Shown: in pieces, positions 62,788 through 64,000 of the stretch
How positions within the stretch are numbered: position 1 is the first letter of the stretch
How the letters are laid out: each line of letters starts with the position of its first letter
Notes under the pieces: generated by a model
The model's database searches: none
Seen by the model: the letters and a program-made list of their open reading frames with translations, nothing else
Told to the model about the DNA's origin: nothing
NCBI GenBank assembly: GCA_005518185.1
Contig: RKSN01000002.1
Location: 850,452-914,451, forward strand
Origin: Chakrabartia godavariana
Lineage (GTDB): Bacteria > Pseudomonadota > Alphaproteobacteria > Sphingomonadales > Sphingomonadaceae
DNA: 64,000 bases
Reading direction: 5' to 3'
Made by a program: the position numbers and the translations under genes

Positions 62788-63872
62788 AAGCCGCCGTTCT
62801 CATCCAGCCGGGTCAGCCGCTCGAAATCGAGGAGCTGACCATCTCCAAGCCGGGTCCGCACGAAGTGCTGATCCGGACGGCGGCCTGCGGCCTGTGCCAT
62901 TCGGATCTGCACTTCATCGACGGCGCCTATCCGCACCCGCTTCCCGCCGTTCCCGGCCATGAGGCGGCGGGCATTGTCGAGGCAGTCGGCAGCGAAGTCC
63001 GCACGGTGAAGCCGGGCGATGCCGTTGTCACCTGCCTGTCCGCGTTCTGCGGGCATTGCGAGTTCTGCGTGACCGGTCGCATGTCACTCTGCCTTGGCGG
63101 CGACACGCGGCGTGGGCCGGGCGAAGCCCCACGCCTGACGCGCGCCGATGGGTCGACCGTCAACCAGATGCTCAACCTGTCGGCCTTTGCCGAACAGATG
63201 CTGGTGCACGAACATGCCTGTGTGAAAATCAACCCGGACATGCCGCTCGACCGTGCCGCCGTCATCGGCTGCGCCGTCACGACGGGTGCAGGCGCGATCT
63301 TCAACGCCTGCAAGCTGACACCGGGCGAGACCGTGACCGTCGTCGGCTGCGGTGGCGTCGGCCTCGCCACGATCAACGCGGCCAAGATCGCAGGCGCCGG
63401 CCGCATCATCGCGGCCGACCCGATCCCCGAAAAACGCGCGCTTGCGCTCAAGCTGGGGGCAACCGACGTGATCGACGCGACCGCCGAAGGCGCAGCCGCG
63501 CAGATCGTGGAGATGACCGGCGGCGGCGTCGACCATGCGATCGAGGCGGTCGGACGTCCGGCCTCCGCCAATCTCGCAGTCAGCGTGCTGCGGCGCGGCG
63601 GCACGGCGACGATCCTCGGCATGATGCCGCTTGCCGAAAAGGTCGGCCTGTCGGCGATGGACCTGCTGTCGGGCAAGAAGCTGCAGGGCGCGATCATGGG
63701 CGGCAACCGCTTCCCCGTCGATATTCCGCGTCTGGTGGACTTCTACATCCGCGGGATGCTCGATCTCGACACCATCATTTCGGAGCGCATTCCGCTGTCC
63801 GGCATCAATGATGGCTTTGAGAAGATGAAGAAGGGCGATTCCGCGCGCAGCGTGATCGTATTCGATCAATGA
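62784..63872 (+). CDS. Zn-dependent alcohol dehydrogenase (class III-like MDR)
   Basis: A 362-residue medium-chain dehydrogenase. The catalytic zinc ligands are Cys in [11 protein letters not shown] and His in PGHEAAG; the four-Cys structural zinc lobe is [20 protein letters not shown]. The coenzyme loop is [12 protein letters not shown]. It oxidises a primary or secondary alcohol with NAD+. It is coupled on both sides by ATGA overlaps to the ACAD and the phosphotransferase gene. Confidence 0.87.
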   Translation: MKAAVLIQPGQPLEIEELTISKPGPHEVLIRTAACGLCHSDLHFIDGAYPHPLPAVPGHEAAGIVEAVGSEVRTVKPGDAVVTCLSAFCGHCEFCVTGRMSLCLGGDTRRGPGEAPRLTRADGSTVNQMLNLSAFAEQMLVHEHACVKINPDMPLDRAAVIGCAVTTGAGAIFNACKLTPGETVTVVGCGGVGLATINAAKIAGAGRIIAADPIPEKRALALKLGATDVIDATAEGAAAQIVEMTGGGVDHAIEAVGRPASANLAVSVLRRGGTATILGMMPLAEKVGLSAMDLLSGKKLQGAIMGGNRFPVDIPRLVDFYIRGMLDLDTIISERIPLSGINDGFEKMKKGDSARSVIVFDQ

Positions 63873-64000
63873 GCCAGGCGATGGACGCACAGACGGCCTT
63901 TTCGGGCGTCACCAAGGCCGAAGGCGCCGACGCCCTCAATGAAGCGAACCTGACGGCCTGGATGACGGAAAACGTCGCCGGGTTTGAAGGGCCGCTGGAG
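63869..64000 (+). CDS. Phosphotransferase family protein (5' part only)
   Basis: Forty-four residues are visible before the window ends; the start ATG overlaps the ADH stop (ATGA, 63869-63872). The sequence ALNEANLTAWMTENVAGFEG fits the N-terminus of acyl-CoA-associated APH/choline-kinase-like phosphotransferases. No catalytic motif is in view, so the assignment rests on this short stretch and on its position after ACAD and ADH genes. Confidence 0.5.
   Translation, partial: MSQAMDAQTAFSGVTKAEGADALNEANLTAWMTENVAGFEGPLE

Noticed and set aside
46604-64000. A named steroid or bile-acid degradation cluster
   Set aside because: No ring-cleavage, KstD or other steroid-specific gene is visible, so the substrate is left open.

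Overview
The window is about 64 kb of GC-rich chromosome (roughly 60-70% GC in most lines I counted by eye) with very short intergenic gaps and many ATGA or TGATG start/stop overlaps. The gene set suggests an alphaproteobacterium of the order Sphingomonadales: TonB-dependent receptors, a phasin, HslV with the alphaproteobacterial WHGTTI N-terminus, DUF3297, NnrU, PdeM, and short palindromic repeats built on AACTTGTTTCAGCAT and CTTGTCGAAGC that are typical of sphingomonads. The genus cannot be fixed from the window. No rRNA, CRISPR array, transposase or prophage gene was seen.

Layout. 1-4565: end of a flagellar cluster (fliP partial, fliQ, fliR, flhB, fliD, fliS). 4634-18173: housekeeping and accessory genes (Ste24-like protease, NAD-binding protein, phasin, EamA transporter, threonine aldolase, tRNA-Thr, alpha/beta hydrolase, aminopeptidase P, nitronate monooxygenase-like enzyme, DAACS symporter, NnrU, TonB receptor). 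18222-22695: a translationally coupled peptide-utilisation operon (POT transporter plus two amidohydrolases, the second without the HxH metal motif). 22866-25854: a secreted M48/PDZ protease divergent from hslVU, which has a sigma-32-type promoter abutting the hslV start. 25869-30064: flippase, MobA-like nucleotidyltransferase, HAD phosphatase and CDP-glycerol-type transferase, probably for surface-polymer decoration. 30157-31879: secreted protein and FMN 2-hydroxyacid dehydrogenase.

31951-35728 is the most intriguing part: a tight three-gene unit of (i) a TIR-TM-TPR protein with the catalytic-type Glu, (ii) a 180-aa protein of unknown fold, and (iii) a TPR-SLOG-nucleotidyl-cyclase-like fusion whose cyclase domain has lost its metal-binding Asp residues. 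This looks like a nucleotide-centred signalling or defence module. It is followed by pdeM and DUF3297, a siderophore receptor with a Fur-like box, and a single-polypeptide type IIL (MmeI-like) restriction-modification enzyme. That enzyme carries a palindromic repeat inserted in frame in its methyltransferase domain and has a low-GC target-recognition region. A small Cys-rich ORF overlaps its 3' end.

42601-46529: an exported catalase-peroxidase followed by a cytochrome c, a Ca2+/H+ antiporter and tRNA-Tyr. 46604-64000: an acyl-CoA catabolic island holding acyl-CoA synthetase, three acyl-CoA dehydrogenases, a crotonase, several SDRs, a thiolase, thioesterases, an esterase-type serine hydrolase, a GPH symporter, a Zn-alcohol dehydrogenase and the start of a phosphotransferase. 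Four promoter regions in this island share a palindrome of the form TTGACGTAAACGTCAA, resembling LiuR-type (MerR family) operators, so the scattered units are probably one regulon able to run a full beta-oxidation cycle on an unidentified carboxylic acid.
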